64,000 nt of DNA from Allobosea sp. (lineage in GTDB: Bacteria > Pseudomonadota > Alphaproteobacteria > Rhizobiales > Kaistiaceae), in NCBI GenBank assembly GCA_017307955.1, contig JAFKFV010000018.1, positions 124,001 through 188,000 of the forward strand, read 5' to 3'. The notes beneath the pieces were generated by a model, which saw only the letters and a program-made list of their open reading frames with translations, ran no database searches and was not told the DNA's origin. The translations under genes and the position numbers were made by a program. Shown one piece after another: positions 17,645-28,219 of the stretch (the first letter of the stretch is position 1; the number at the start of each line of letters is the position of its first letter).

Positions 17645-18373
17645 GTGCGGCGCGATTATCACCGTTGGTATTCGCCGCGGCTCGGCCGCGACATGGAATT
17701 GCTGATCTTCGGCCATGCCGGGCAGCGGGTGCTGGTGTTTCCGACACGCGACGGCCGCTTCCATGAATATGAGGATATCGGCCTCGTCGGCAGTCTCGCC
17801 GAGCGGATCGAGGCCGGCGAACTGCAGCTTTATTGCCTCGATGGGTTCGCGGGCGAGAGCTTCTACTGCTTCTGGCGCGATCCGCCGAACCGTGTGCGCC
17901 GGCATCTCGCCTATGAGGACTATGTTCTCTCCGAGGTGCTGCCTTTCGCCGACAGCCTCAATGGCGATCCGCGCACGGTCGCGCATGGCTGCAGCCTCGG
18001 CGCCTTCAGCGCCGCCAGCTTCGCCTTCCGCAAGCCGGCGCGGTTCAGCCGCCTCGTCGCCTTTTCGGGGCGCTACGACCTGACACTCAAGGTCGAGTCC
18101 TTTGCCGATCTTCTCGACGGCCACTACGACGACGATGTCTATTTCTGCATGCCGTCGCATTTCCTGCCGCGGCTCGACTGCCCCGAGCAGCTCTCCGTGT
18201 TGCGGCGGCTCGATATCGTGCTGACCATCGGCGCCGAGGATCCCTTCCTCGACAACAACCGCGCCCTCAGCCACACCCTCGGCGGCAAGGGCGTCGGCCA
18301 CCAGCTGCATGTCTGGGACCGACGGGCCCACAGCGCCCGCTCCTGGCGGCAGATGGCGCCGCTCTATCTCTGA
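17645..18373 (+). CDS. Putative esterase of the alpha/beta hydrolase fold
   Basis: A 242-residue protein resembling the small esterase-like family that includes putative esterase D proteins. The nucleophile elbow should be HGCSLGAFSA (G-x-S-x-G-like, about residue 118). Acidic and His candidates are GAEDPFLDNN (near residue 200) and the WDRRAHSARSW segment close to the C-terminus. I chose the GTG at 17645 because GGAG lies 6 bases upstream; an ATG at 17570 would add 25 non-conserved residues. It follows the secretion genes by about 95 bases but has no obvious role in secretion. Substrate unknown. Confidence 0.7.
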   Translation: MRRDYHRWYSPRLGRDMELLIFGHAGQRVLVFPTRDGRFHEYEDIGLVGSLAERIEAGELQLYCLDGFAGESFYCFWRDPPNRVRRHLAYEDYVLSEVLPFADSLNGDPRTVAHGCSLGAFSAASFAFRKPARFSRLVAFSGRYDLTLKVESFADLLDGHYDDDVYFCMPSHFLPRLDCPEQLSVLRRLDIVLTIGAEDPFLDNNRALSHTLGGKGVGHQLHVWDRRAHSARSWRQMAPLYL

Positions 18374-18391
18374 GCCTTGCCGAAAAGACGG

Positions 18392-18423
18392 CGGGCCGGG
18401 CGCCTCCCCAAGCGCCCGGCCCG
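18392..18423. terminator. Strong bidirectional hairpin between convergent genes
   Basis: A perfect 12-base-pair GC-rich stem (18392-18403 with 18412-18423) with an 8-base loop lies between the ends of the esterase-like gene and the alcohol dehydrogenase gene. There is no U tract on either strand. The position between convergent genes fits termination, perhaps Rho-assisted. Confidence 0.55.
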
Positions 18424-18486
18424 GCCTCCGGACCACCATCGATGCGGCCGTCCCCCGGCGCGGATAGCGGTTCGGATCGGAAGTCG

Positions 18487-19560
18487 TCAGGGCGTGATGG
18501 CGACCTTCAGCACGCCGTCGCGCTGATGCGAGAAGAGGTCATAGGCCGCCTCGATATCGTCGAGCTTGAAGCGATGCGTGACGAGCGGCGTCAGGTCGAT
18601 ACGGCCCGAGCCGACGACACTCATCAGCCGCCGCATGCGTTCCTTGCCGCCCGGGCAGAGCGACGTGACGATCTTGTTGTCGCCGAGGCCGGCCGAGAAG
18701 GCTGCGAGCGGGATCTTGAGATCGGTCGAATAGACGCCGAGGCTCGACAGCGTGCCGCCGGGACGCAGCACCTTCAGCGCCGACTCGAAGGTCGACTGCG
18801 TGCCCAGCGCCTCGATCGCGACATCGACGCCGCGCCCGTCGGTCAGCGCCATGATCTGCTCGACCGGATCGCCGGCCTTGAAGTCGACCACTTCGTCGCA
18901 GCCGAGCTTCTTCGCCACTTCAAGACGCGCCGGCACGGTGTCGACGCCGATGATGCGCGTCGCGCCCATCAGCTTGGCACCGGCGACCGCGCAAAGGCCG
19001 ATCGGCCCCAACGCGAACACGGCGACGGTGTCACCGATCCGGATGCCGCCGCTTTCGGCGCCCGAGAAGCCCGTCGACATGATGTCGGGGCACATCAGCA
19101 CCTGCTCGTCGGTCAGATGGTCGGGGACAGGCGAGAGATTGGCGACCGCGTCGGGGACGAGAACATATTCCGCCTGCGTGCCGTCGATCGTGTTGCCGAA
19201 GCGCCAGCCGCCCATGGCCTTGAAGCCATGCTTGGTGCCTGCGCCGTCCTGCGAGGAGCAGCCGCAGAGGCACGCATAGGAAGTGCCGCTCGGCGTGATG
19301 GCGCCGGCGATGACGCGCTGGCCCTCGCGATAGCCTGTGACGGCCGAGCCGAGCTTCTCGATGATGCCGACGGGCTCATGGCCGATCGTCAGGCCGCGCG
19401 CGACGGGATACTCGCCCTTGAGGATATGGACGTCGGTGCCGCAGATCGTCGTCGTCGTGATGCGGACCAGCGCGTCGAGCGGCCCGATCTCCGGAACCGG
19501 CTTTTCGTCGAGCACGATCCTGCCGGGCTCCACGAAAATGGCGGCTTTCATCCTGGCCAT
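18487..19560 (-). CDS. Zinc-containing NAD(P)-dependent alcohol dehydrogenase
   Basis: A 357-residue medium-chain dehydrogenase close to the secondary-alcohol (isopropanol) dehydrogenase group. Zinc ligands are visible at TTTTICGTDVHILKGE (Cys, about residue 39) and GLTIGHEPVG (His-Glu, about residue 61). The four-Cys structural zinc site is replaced by the CLCGC region, as in tetrameric bacterial secondary ADHs. The nucleotide fold is FALGPIGLCAVAGA, followed by IIGVD. The start is the ATG at 19560, with AGAGGAG 8 bases upstream; a longer in-frame start lacks conservation. An FNR-type box about 100 bases upstream suggests low-oxygen induction, which would suit a fermentative or redox-balancing role. 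Exact substrate unknown. Confidence 0.88.
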   Translation of the reverse strand: MARMKAAIFVEPGRIVLDEKPVPEIGPLDALVRITTTTICGTDVHILKGEYPVARGLTIGHEPVGIIEKLGSAVTGYREGQRVIAGAITPSGTSYACLCGCSSQDGAGTKHGFKAMGGWRFGNTIDGTQAEYVLVPDAVANLSPVPDHLTDEQVLMCPDIMSTGFSGAESGGIRIGDTVAVFALGPIGLCAVAGAKLMGATRIIGVDTVPARLEVAKKLGCDEVVDFKAGDPVEQIMALTDGRGVDVAIEALGTQSTFESALKVLRPGGTLSSLGVYSTDLKIPLAAFSAGLGDNKIVTSLCPGGKERMRRLMSVVGSGRIDLTPLVTHRFKLDDIEAAYDLFSHQRDGVLKVAITP

Positions 19561-19624
19561 GGCACGTCTCCTCTTGCGGGGCGCCGGGAGGGGTCGGGGC
19601 GGCGCCGTTCCATCGAGCAATCCG

Positions 19625-19666
19625 AGCATGCCCTGCCTCCATGCATCGGGCGTTGACCTCGATCAA
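19625..19666 (-). promoter_or_regulatory. Predicted FNR/FixK-dependent promoter of the alcohol dehydrogenase
   Basis: TTGACCTCGATCAA at 19653-19666 matches the FNR/FixK consensus TTGAT-N4-ATCAA at nine of ten positions. Counting 41.5 bases from its centre on the minus strand puts the start site at 19618. The -10 hexamer is then 19625-19630, reading CATGCT. The same hexamer occurs at the same spacing behind the uspA box. The geometry is that of class II activation. Confidence 0.6.
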
Positions 19667-19783
19667 GGGTTGGCGCGGGATCGAAATGGCGCGCCGGGCC
19701 TTGTCGTCGGAGAGGCCGCGGGCTACGCCGAAGCCGCAGCCGAAAACCGCTGCAAGGAAGCCGCCGAGCGGAAAGCCGAACCG

Positions 19784-21829
19784 ATGAAGCCCTTCGCCTC
19801 GCTCTACAGCCACGACTTCGTCCGCATCGCCGCGGTGGTGCCGCGCGCCCGCGTCGCCGACCCCGAGTTCGCCGCCGAGGAGACGCTGCGTCTCGCCGCG
19901 CTCGGCGAGGCCTCGGGCACGGCTCTGATGCTCTTCCCCGAACTCGGCATTTCCTCCTATTCGATCGACGATCTCGTGATGCAGGATGCGCTGCTCGACG
20001 CGGTCGAGCGCGCGCTCGGCAAGATCGCGCGCGCGTCCGAAGCGCTGCATCCCATGCTCGTCGTCGGCGCGCCGCTCCGTCACAAGGGCCGGCTCTACAA
20101 CGCCGCCATCGTCATTCAACGCGGCAAGATCCTCGGGGCGGTGCCGAAGACCTATCTGCCGAACTACCGCGAATTCTACGAGCGGCGCACCTTCACCTCG
20201 GGCGCCGGACTCACGGGCGAAACCATCGAGATCGACGGCCGTTCCCTTCCGTTCGGGACCGATCTCCTCTTCCGCTCCACGGGCAGCGTGCGCTTCACCA
20301 TGCATGCCGAGATCTGCGAGGATTTCTGGGTGCCGCTGCCGCCCTCGACGCACGCTGCGTTGGCAGGCGCCGAGATCCTGCTCAATCTCTCCGCCTCCAA
20401 CATCACCATCGGCAAGGCCGATACGCGGCGCCTGCTCTGCGCCAGCCATTCGGCGCGCACCGCCTCGGCCTATGCCTATTCGGCGGCCGGACCCGGCGAA
20501 TCGACCACCGACCTCGCCTGGGACGGCCATGCCGCGGTGTTCGAGAACGGCGCGCTGCTCGCCGAGACCGAGCGCTTTCCGACGGATGCCACCTTGGCCA
20601 CGGCGGATGTCGATGTCGGGCGGCTCAGGCAGGAGCGGCTGCGCCTCAACACCTATGGCGATTGCGTCGCGCTCCATCGTGGCGACGCGCCGGCATTCCG
20701 TGCCGTCACCTTCGTCATGGACGCGCCGGAGCGGCCCATTGCGCTCGACCGGATCGTGGAACGCTTCCCGTTCGTGCCCGCCGATCCGGCCCGGCTCAGG
20801 GAAGACTGCTACGAGGCCTACAACATCCAGATCCAGGGCCTCTCCAAGCGCCTGGCAGCGACCGGGCTGAAGCATTGCGTGATCGGCGTCTCGGGCGGTC
20901 TCGATTCGACGCAGGCGCTCATCGTCGCCGTCCGCGCGATGGACCGGCTGGGGCTGCCGCGCGAGAACGTCCTCGCCTATACCCTGCCCGGTTTCGCGAC
21001 CTCCGACCACACCAAGTCGAATGCCTGGGCGCTGATGCGCGCGCTCGGCGTCAGCGCGGAAGAGATCGACATTCGCCCCGCAGCGCGGCAGATGCTGGCC
21101 GATCTCGGCCACCCCTTCGCGGGCGGTGAGCCGATCTACGACGTCACCTTCGAGAATGTGCAGGCCGGCCTCCGGACGGATTACCTCTTCCGCCTCGCCA
21201 ACCAGCACCGCGCGCTGGTCGTCGGCACGGGCGATCTGTCGGAGCTCGCGCTCGGCTGGTGCACGTTCGGCGTCGGCGATCACATGTCGCATTACAACGT
21301 CAACGCCTCGGTCTCGAAGACGCTGATCCAGCACTTGATCCGCTTCGTCGCGGCTTCGGGCGACGTCAGCGCCGAGACCGGCTCGATCCTCTATGCGATC
21401 CTCGCGACGGAGATTTCGCCCGAGCTGGTGCCGGCCGCCGACGGCAAGCCGATCCAGTCGACCCAGGCGATCGTCGGCCCCTACGCGCTGCAGGATTTCA
21501 CGCTCTATTACCTGACGCGGTTCGGCTTCCGCCCCTCGAAGATCGCCTATCTGGCGCTCCGCGCCTGGAGCGATGCTTCGTCCGGACCCTGGCCGCAGGA
21601 CATGCCCGACGCGGACCGGCGGGCCTATACCCTCGCCGAAATCCGCCACTGGATGCAGGTCTTCATCCGCCGCTTCTTCGCCAACCAGTTCAAGCGCTCG
21701 ACGCTGCCGAACGGCCCGAAGATGTCGTCGGGTGGCTCGCTGTCGCCACGCGGCGACTGGCGCATGCCCTCGGACGCCGAAGCGAAGGTCTGGCTGGACG
21801 AACTGCTGGAGAATGTGCCGGAGGCCTGA
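19784..21829 (+). CDS. nadE: Glutamine-dependent NAD(+) synthase
   Basis: Catalyses the last step of NAD synthesis, amidating deamido-NAD with ammonia released from glutamine. The 681-residue protein has two domains. The first is an N-terminal nitrilase-type glutaminase with the Glu-Lys-Cys triad at LFPELGIS (near residue 51), PKTYLPNY (near 121) and HAEICEDFW (Cys near 176). The second is a C-terminal synthetase with the P-loop SGGLDSTQA near residue 369 and GTGDLSELALGWCTFG. Length and order match the actinobacterial and proteobacterial long NadE. The ATG at 19784 is set by family alignment; upstream open codons are not conserved. It ends 3 bases before the convergent lhgO gene. Confidence 0.96.
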   Translation: MKPFASLYSHDFVRIAAVVPRARVADPEFAAEETLRLAALGEASGTALMLFPELGISSYSIDDLVMQDALLDAVERALGKIARASEALHPMLVVGAPLRHKGRLYNAAIVIQRGKILGAVPKTYLPNYREFYERRTFTSGAGLTGETIEIDGRSLPFGTDLLFRSTGSVRFTMHAEICEDFWVPLPPSTHAALAGAEILLNLSASNITIGKADTRRLLCASHSARTASAYAYSAAGPGESTTDLAWDGHAAVFENGALLAETERFPTDATLATADVDVGRLRQERLRLNTYGDCVALHRGDAPAFRAVTFVMDAPERPIALDRIVERFPFVPADPARLREDCYEAYNIQIQGLSKRLAATGLKHCVIGVSGGLDSTQALIVAVRAMDRLGLPRENVLAYTLPGFATSDHTKSNAWALMRALGVSAEEIDIRPAARQMLADLGHPFAGGEPIYDVTFENVQAGLRTDYLFRLANQHRALVVGTGDLSELALGWCTFGVGDHMSHYNVNASVSKTLIQHLIRFVAASGDVSAETGSILYAILATEISPELVPAADGKPIQSTQAIVGPYALQDFTLYYLTRFGFRPSKIAYLALRAWSDASSGPWPQDMPDADRRAYTLAEIRHWMQVFIRRFFANQFKRSTLPNGPKMSSGGSLSPRGDWRMPSDAEAKVWLDELLENVPEA

Positions 21830-21832
21830 GCC

Positions 21833-23038
21833 TCAGCCGAGTTCCGCGCGCTTCGCTTCGATGCGGTCGACGATGCGGGCGGCGATCGGCAAGGCCGAGG
21901 TCGCGGCCGGCGATGGCGCATTGCAGACATGCAGCATGCGCGCGCTTTCGAGCATCAGGAAGTCGTCGACCATGCGGCCGTCCGCCTCCACGGCCTGGGC
22001 ACGCACGCCGGCCGGATAGGGCTTCAAGTCGGCGAGCTCGAGCGACGGATAGTATTTCCGGCACTGGTCGAGATAGCCGCGCCGCCAGACCGAATTCAGG
22101 AACTCCGTGGCACCGGCCCGCCAGTTGCGCTGCGCCATGCGCCAGAAGCCTGGAAAGCTCGCCATGGCGCCGAGATCGGTCAAGTCGGCCGACCACTTCG
22201 CCTCCCGTTCGCGCGAGAGCCCGAGGACCGCGTTCGGTCCGACGGTCACCGACCCGTCGATCATCAGCGTCAGGTGGATGCCGAGGAAAGGCAGCGCCGG
22301 ATCCGGCACCGGATAGATGAGATGGCGGATGCGCCCCTCGTGCTTCTTGTCGAGCACGAAATACTCGCCGCGGAACGGTACGATCCGATGGGTGATCGGC
22401 AAGCCGGCGAGCTTCGCCAGCCGGTCGGACTGGAGGCCGGCACAGGCGACCAGCATGCGCGCGGAAATTGTCGTGCGGTCGGTATCGACCTCGATGCCGG
22501 TCGATGTCTCTCGAATGGCGGTGACGGGCGAGGAAAGCCGGATCTCGCCGCCGCCTGCCTTGATGCGCTCGCCGAAGGCCGCGGCGACGCGCTTGTAGTC
22601 GACGATCGCCGAGGCCGGCACATGCAGCGCGCCGAGCCCCTCGATCTCCGGCTCGGCCTCCGCCAGCCCGGCCCGGTCGAGTCGCGTCAGCTCGATGCCG
22701 TTGCGCCGCGCGCGCTCCTCGAGGGCGCCCATGCGTTCCAGCTCAGCCTGGCTGGTCGCGACGATCAGCTTGCCGCAGGTGCGGAACGGTATGTCGTTGT
22801 CGCGGCAGAAAGCCTTGGTCGCCGCGGCGCCGGCGCGGCAGAGCTCGGCCTTGAGACTGCCGGGCGCATAATAGACGCCGGCATGGATGACGCCGCTGTT
22901 GTGGCCGGTCTGGTGGGCGGCGAGACGGCTTTCCTTTTCGAGCAAAACCAAGGACGCGCCGGGGCGACGCTCCAGAAGCTGCATCGCCGTCGCCAGGCCG
23001 ACGATTCCCCCGCCGATGACGCAATAGTCGTAGGTCAC
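21833..23038 (-). CDS. lhgO: L-2-hydroxyglutarate oxidase (FAD-dependent)
   Basis: An FAD enzyme of the DAO family that oxidises L-2-hydroxyglutarate to 2-oxoglutarate at the membrane. The 401-residue protein opens with the dinucleotide motif YCVIGGGIVGLATAMQL and the LhgO-specific HNSGVIHAGVYYAPGSLKA (about residues 45-63). The FAD-binding end PSPAATSALPIA is at about residue 380. The start is a GTG at 23038 with CGGAG 5 bases upstream; another GTG lies two codons earlier. Downstream of aldo/keto reductase on the same strand with a 91-base gap, so a shared transcript is possible. The family also includes other 2-hydroxyacid oxidases, but the motif match is strong. Confidence 0.9.
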   Translation of the reverse strand: MTYDYCVIGGGIVGLATAMQLLERRPGASLVLLEKESRLAAHQTGHNSGVIHAGVYYAPGSLKAELCRAGAAATKAFCRDNDIPFRTCGKLIVATSQAELERMGALEERARRNGIELTRLDRAGLAEAEPEIEGLGALHVPASAIVDYKRVAAAFGERIKAGGGEIRLSSPVTAIRETSTGIEVDTDRTTISARMLVACAGLQSDRLAKLAGLPITHRIVPFRGEYFVLDKKHEGRIRHLIYPVPDPALPFLGIHLTLMIDGSVTVGPNAVLGLSREREAKWSADLTDLGAMASFPGFWRMAQRNWRAGATEFLNSVWRRGYLDQCRKYYPSLELADLKPYPAGVRAQAVEADGRMVDDFLMLESARMLHVCNAPSPAATSALPIAARIVDRIEAKRAELG

Positions 23039-23129
23039 GCTCACTCCGATCCCGAAATCCGCCGGCGCCAGTGTTTCACCACGGGCGGCCGGCGGAAAGG
23101 GTGAAGATCGTCGGGGGGTCGGACAGGCC

Positions 23130-23984
23130 TCAGCCGCCGAGCGCCGCGAACTGCGCGTCGCTGAGGCGGAGGCTGGCCGCCGCGACATTCTGCTCCAGAT
23201 GGGCGACTTTCGACGTACCGGGGATCGGCAGCATCACCGGGCTGCGCTTCAGCGCCCAGGCGAGGGCCACCTGAGAGGGCGTGGCGCCGAGTTCGCGGGC
23301 GACCGTATCGACGGCCGAGCCCGCGCGCGCCAGCGCGCCATTGCCCAGCGGCGACCAAGGGATGAAACCGATCTTCTCGCGCTCGCAATGGTCCAGCACC
23401 GCCTCGCTGCCGCGATCGGTCGGGTTGTAGCGGTTCTGAACGGTCGCGACGGGGAAGACGGCGCTCGCCGCCTTGATCTCGTCGACCGAGACCTCGCTGA
23501 GGCCGGCATGGCGGATCAGCCCCTCGTCGATCATCCGCCGGATGACGCCGAACTGCTCGTCGCGCGGCACCTTCGGATCGATGCGATGCAGCTGCCAGAG
23601 GTCGATCCGCTCGACACCGAGCTTCTTCAGGCTGCGCTTCGTCTCCTCCAGCAGGCGATCCGGCCGGCCGTTCATGACCCAATTGTCGGGGCCGGGCCGC
23701 TCGAGGCCGGCCTTGGTGGCGATCAGGAGGCCCGAATAGGGATAGAGCGCCTCCTTCAGCAATTCCTCGGACACGTCGGGACCGTAGGAATTCGCCGTGT
23801 CGATGAAATTGACGCCGAGCTCGGGCAGCCGCTTCAGCGTGCGCAGCGCCTCGGCGCGATCGGCGGGCGGCCCCCAGATGCCCTGGCCGGTGACGCGCAT
23901 CGCGCCGAAGCCGAGGCGATGGACCTCGATATCGCCGCCGACGGCGAAGGTGCCGGAAGCGGCGGCATTGGGTGTATCGGTCAT
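23130..23984 (-). CDS. Aldo/keto reductase
   Basis: An NADPH-dependent carbonyl reductase of the AKR superfamily, 284 residues, TIM barrel. The tetrad is visible: Asp and Tyr in NFIDTANSYGPDV (near residue 60), Lys in LIATKAGLERP (near 87), and His in DLWQLHRIDPKV (near 125). NADP-binding segments are QNRYNPTDR, IPWSPLGNGAL and the C-terminal LPIPGTSKVAHLEQN. The ATG at 23984 is chosen because GGAG lies 6 bases upstream. It most resembles AKR13/YajO-like bacterial oxidoreductases; the physiological substrate cannot be read from sequence. Confidence 0.88.
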   Translation of the reverse strand: MTDTPNAAASGTFAVGGDIEVHRLGFGAMRVTGQGIWGPPADRAEALRTLKRLPELGVNFIDTANSYGPDVSEELLKEALYPYSGLLIATKAGLERPGPDNWVMNGRPDRLLEETKRSLKKLGVERIDLWQLHRIDPKVPRDEQFGVIRRMIDEGLIRHAGLSEVSVDEIKAASAVFPVATVQNRYNPTDRGSEAVLDHCEREKIGFIPWSPLGNGALARAGSAVDTVARELGATPSQVALAWALKRSPVMLPIPGTSKVAHLEQNVAAASLRLSDAQFAALGG

Positions 23985-24085
23985 GGAAGGCTCCGCGAGG
24001 GGAAGGGTTTGCGGCGGACCATCGGCCACGTCGCTCGCCCCAAGGAGCTAGGACCGCGGCATGCCCGCTGCAAGCCTGACCGCGC

Positions 24086-25531
24086 TCAAAGCGCCGAGAG
24101 AGCCGCCGCGGCGCCGTCGCGCCGGATCGCCGCCAGCGCGCGCGCCGTCGCATCGACGAGCCCGTCGCGATGGCCGCTGCCGGCAGCCAGCCCCGCTGCC
24201 TCGAAGACGGCCGCAACCGTCTCCTTCTCCGGGCCAGCCGCGGCGAAGATCGGCGCCAATATGCCATCGAGCGGATCGGTGAAGGCGGGCGGCGTTCCGC
24301 GCGCTTCGAGCGCGGTGATCCAGGCGGCGAGCACGAAGGCCGAGCGGTCGATCGGAAGACCGCGCTCCATCCGCTCCAGCGTCGCCGCGACGATCCGCTG
24401 CGGCAGCTTCTGCGAGCCGTCATTGGCGATCTGCGCCGTCCGATGGCGCAGCGCCGTGTTCGCATAGCGCTCGGCGAGACGCGCGATGTAGTCCGCAGTA
24501 TCGAGCCCGACCCCGGCCGGCAGGGTCACGATGAAATCCTGCCAAAGCGCCTCGACGAAGCGGCGGATGGCGGGATCGGCGAAGGCTTCGGCGACGGTCT
24601 CGCGGCCGAGCAGCTGCCCAAGATAGGCGATCGAAGAATGCGTGCCGTTGAGCAGACGGAGCTTCATCTCCTCATAGGGCGTGACGTCGGCGACCATGGT
24701 GACGCCGAACCGCTCCCAGTCCGGCCGCCCGGCCGGGAATTGATCCTCGACCACCCATTGCATGAAGGGCTCGGTCATCACCGGCCAGGCATCGTCCATG
24801 CCGCACGTCGCGGCGACGCGGGCGCGATCGGCGTCGGTCGTCGCGGGGACGATCCGATCGACCATGCTGGACGGGAACGCCACCTCCTCCTCGACGAAGC
24901 GACCGAGATCGGCAGCGCGCAGCCTCGCAAAGGCGGCGATCACGCGGCGCGTCGTCCGGCCGTTGTTCGGGAGGTTGTCGCAGGAGAGCACCGTGAATGG
25001 CGCGACGCCGGCCGCACGCCGCCGGGCGAGCGCCTCGACGATGAAGCCGTGCAGCGTGCGCGGATGGGCCGGGTCCGCGAGGTCGGCGACGATCTCGGGA
25101 TGAGCGGCATCGAGGTCGCCATCCGCGTTGCGCAGATAGGCCTTCTCTGTGACGGTCAAGGTCACGATGCGGACGGCCGGATCGGCCATCGCGGCGAGCA
25201 GCGCCCCCGGGTCCTCGGGCGCGACGAGAAGGCGGGTGATCGAACCGATGACGTCGAGCCGCTCCGTCTCGCCGGAGCGGATAGCGAGGGTGTAGAGCCC
25301 GTCCTGCGGCGCCAGCGCGTCGCGCGTATCGCCCCGGCGCAGAGAGGCGCCAAGGATCGCCCAGCCGCTCTCGCCGGCAGCGAGGCATTCCTCCACATAG
25401 GCGGCCTGATGGGCGCGATGGAAGGCGCCGACGCCAAGATGCACGATGCCGTGCGTCGTGGCGGCCCGATCATAGGCCGGCTGCCGCACCGTCGCCGGCA
25501 GTTCTGCGCGTGTCTGTTCCGAAAGCCGCAT
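24086..25531 (-). CDS. Mannitol dehydrogenase family protein (fructuronate reductase-like)
   Basis: A 481-residue long-chain polyol dehydrogenase that interconverts a sugar alcohol or aldonate with its keto form using NAD. Rossmann motif GIVHLGVGAFHRAHQAAY is at about residues 28-45. The C-terminal catalytic domain shows the lysine signature in EEMKLRLLNGTHSSIAYLG (near residues 285-303), the key site of the mannitol dehydrogenase family. The start at 25531 has a very strong GGAGGAGAGG ribosome site. It lies downstream of the LysR gene on the same strand with a 65-base gap. Members include mannitol 2-, D-arabinitol, fructuronate and altronate dehydrogenases; which one is not clear. Confidence 0.9.
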   Translation of the reverse strand: MRLSEQTRAELPATVRQPAYDRAATTHGIVHLGVGAFHRAHQAAYVEECLAAGESGWAILGASLRRGDTRDALAPQDGLYTLAIRSGETERLDVIGSITRLLVAPEDPGALLAAMADPAVRIVTLTVTEKAYLRNADGDLDAAHPEIVADLADPAHPRTLHGFIVEALARRRAAGVAPFTVLSCDNLPNNGRTTRRVIAAFARLRAADLGRFVEEEVAFPSSMVDRIVPATTDADRARVAATCGMDDAWPVMTEPFMQWVVEDQFPAGRPDWERFGVTMVADVTPYEEMKLRLLNGTHSSIAYLGQLLGRETVAEAFADPAIRRFVEALWQDFIVTLPAGVGLDTADYIARLAERYANTALRHRTAQIANDGSQKLPQRIVAATLERMERGLPIDRSAFVLAAWITALEARGTPPAFTDPLDGILAPIFAAAGPEKETVAAVFEAAGLAAGSGHRDGLVDATARALAAIRRDGAAAALSAL

Positions 25532-25596
25532 CGTCCTCTCCTCCGCCTCGGCGGCCTCCATAGCCGAGCGCCGGACGCCGGCCAAGCGGGGCGGAC

Positions 25597-26493
25597 TCAA
25601 GACGCCGGATGCAGCAGGAAATCGTCGCGCGCCGTTCTCACGGTCTCCGTGATGAAATCGGCAACGGATGTTACCCGCCGCACGCCCTGCGTATCGGGAT
25701 GCGTCGTCAGCCAGTAGCTGCGTTCGGCGGCGAGCTCCGGCAGCAGGCGGACCAGCCCGTCATGGCGGGCGGCGGCATAGTCGTGCAGAAAGCCGATGCC
25801 GACGCCGGCGCGCACCGCCTCGACCTGCGCGACGACGCTGCCGCATTCGTAGTGGCGCGTGCTGGCCCGGGCGAGACGCGCCTGATAGTCGAGCGCGCGG
25901 CTATAGGCGAGATCCTCGATCTGCGTCACGAGCAGCCGGCCGTCGAGATCGGCCTCCGTCCGCACCGGCCCCGTGCGCGCCAGATAGTCTTCCGAGGCAT
26001 AGACGCCGAGGCTATAGTCGGTGAGCTTGCGCACCATCAGCCGCCCGCTCGCCGGCCGGTCCAGCGTGATGACGATGTCGGCTTCGCGCCGCGACAGCGA
26101 GAAGGTGCGCGGCAGCGGTACGAGCTGGATCACGAGATCGGCATGCTCGGCGGCGAGACGGCCGAGCGCGGGGGCGAGGAAGTAGTTGCCGAGCCCGTCA
26201 GGCGCGCCGACGCGGACGGTCCCCGAGATGCCCGTCTCCGCGCCGCCGAGTTCCGCCTCCACCCGCAGGAACTCGGATTCGGCGCGCTCCGCCGCCACCA
26301 TGAGCTGCTCGCCAGCCGGCGTCAGCACGCAGCCTGTGGTGCGGCGCTCGACGAGCCGGGCCCTCGCCTCGTCTTCCAGAGCCGTCAGCTGGCGCGAGAC
26401 CGTTGCGTGATTGAGACCGAGGGCGCGGGCGGCGCCGAGAATCTGCCCGGTACGGGCGACGGCGAGGAAGATGCGGATACGGTCCCAGTCCAT
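25597..26493 (-). CDS. LysR-family transcriptional regulator
   Basis: A 298-residue regulator. The winged helix-turn-helix is at residues 3-60 (IRIFLAVARTGQILGAARAL, then GLNHATVSRQLTALE). The two-lobe effector domain follows, starting about residue 90 (SGTVRVGAPDGLGNYFLAP). It is divergent from mmsA with a 108-base gap, the classic LysR arrangement, so mmsA and its own gene are the likely targets. Regulators of this subtype sitting beside mmsA are common in Alphaproteobacteria. The inducer is unknown; malonic or methylmalonic semialdehyde metabolites are possible by context only. Confidence 0.93.
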   Translation of the reverse strand: MDWDRIRIFLAVARTGQILGAARALGLNHATVSRQLTALEDEARARLVERRTTGCVLTPAGEQLMVAAERAESEFLRVEAELGGAETGISGTVRVGAPDGLGNYFLAPALGRLAAEHADLVIQLVPLPRTFSLSRREADIVITLDRPASGRLMVRKLTDYSLGVYASEDYLARTGPVRTEADLDGRLLVTQIEDLAYSRALDYQARLARASTRHYECGSVVAQVEAVRAGVGIGFLHDYAAARHDGLVRLLPELAAERSYWLTTHPDTQGVRRVTSVADFITETVRTARDDFLLHPAS

Positions 26494-26544
26494 CGGGCGA
26501 CTTTAATTTCCGCACAACGGAGCTGCAAGGCTGATCGTTGCTGT

Positions 26545-26558
26545 GCATCGAGTGATGC
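26545..26558. promoter_or_regulatory. Candidate LysR operator in the lysR-mmsA gap
   Basis: GCATCGAGTGATGC is a perfect 5-base inverted repeat with a 4-base centre, placed 44 bases before the mmsA start and 51 bases before the LysR start. LysR proteins bind interrupted dyads of this kind (T-N11-A class) in divergent promoter regions. It is a single dyad and could be chance. Confidence 0.35.
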
Positions 26559-26601
26559 GGCATCTGCTTTCTGCCATTCTGGGCAGGACGCGGGAGAGAC
26601 G

Positions 26602-28110
<1,509 letters not shown>

Positions 28111-28219
28111 GGCCCTCGCCGATTGGATTTGCCATCGGCCTGTTCCCGACTAAGCTTGGGCCATTGGGAGGCGACCGGACGAAGAGCCGGCGCCTTCCGG
28201 GGAACAGGGAGCAGCAACC

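Noticed and set aside
25609..26601. N-terminal extension of mmsA by 331 codons
   Set aside because: This part overlaps the LysR gene on the other strand and aligns with no ALDH; the ATG at 26602 has the SD and matches the family start.
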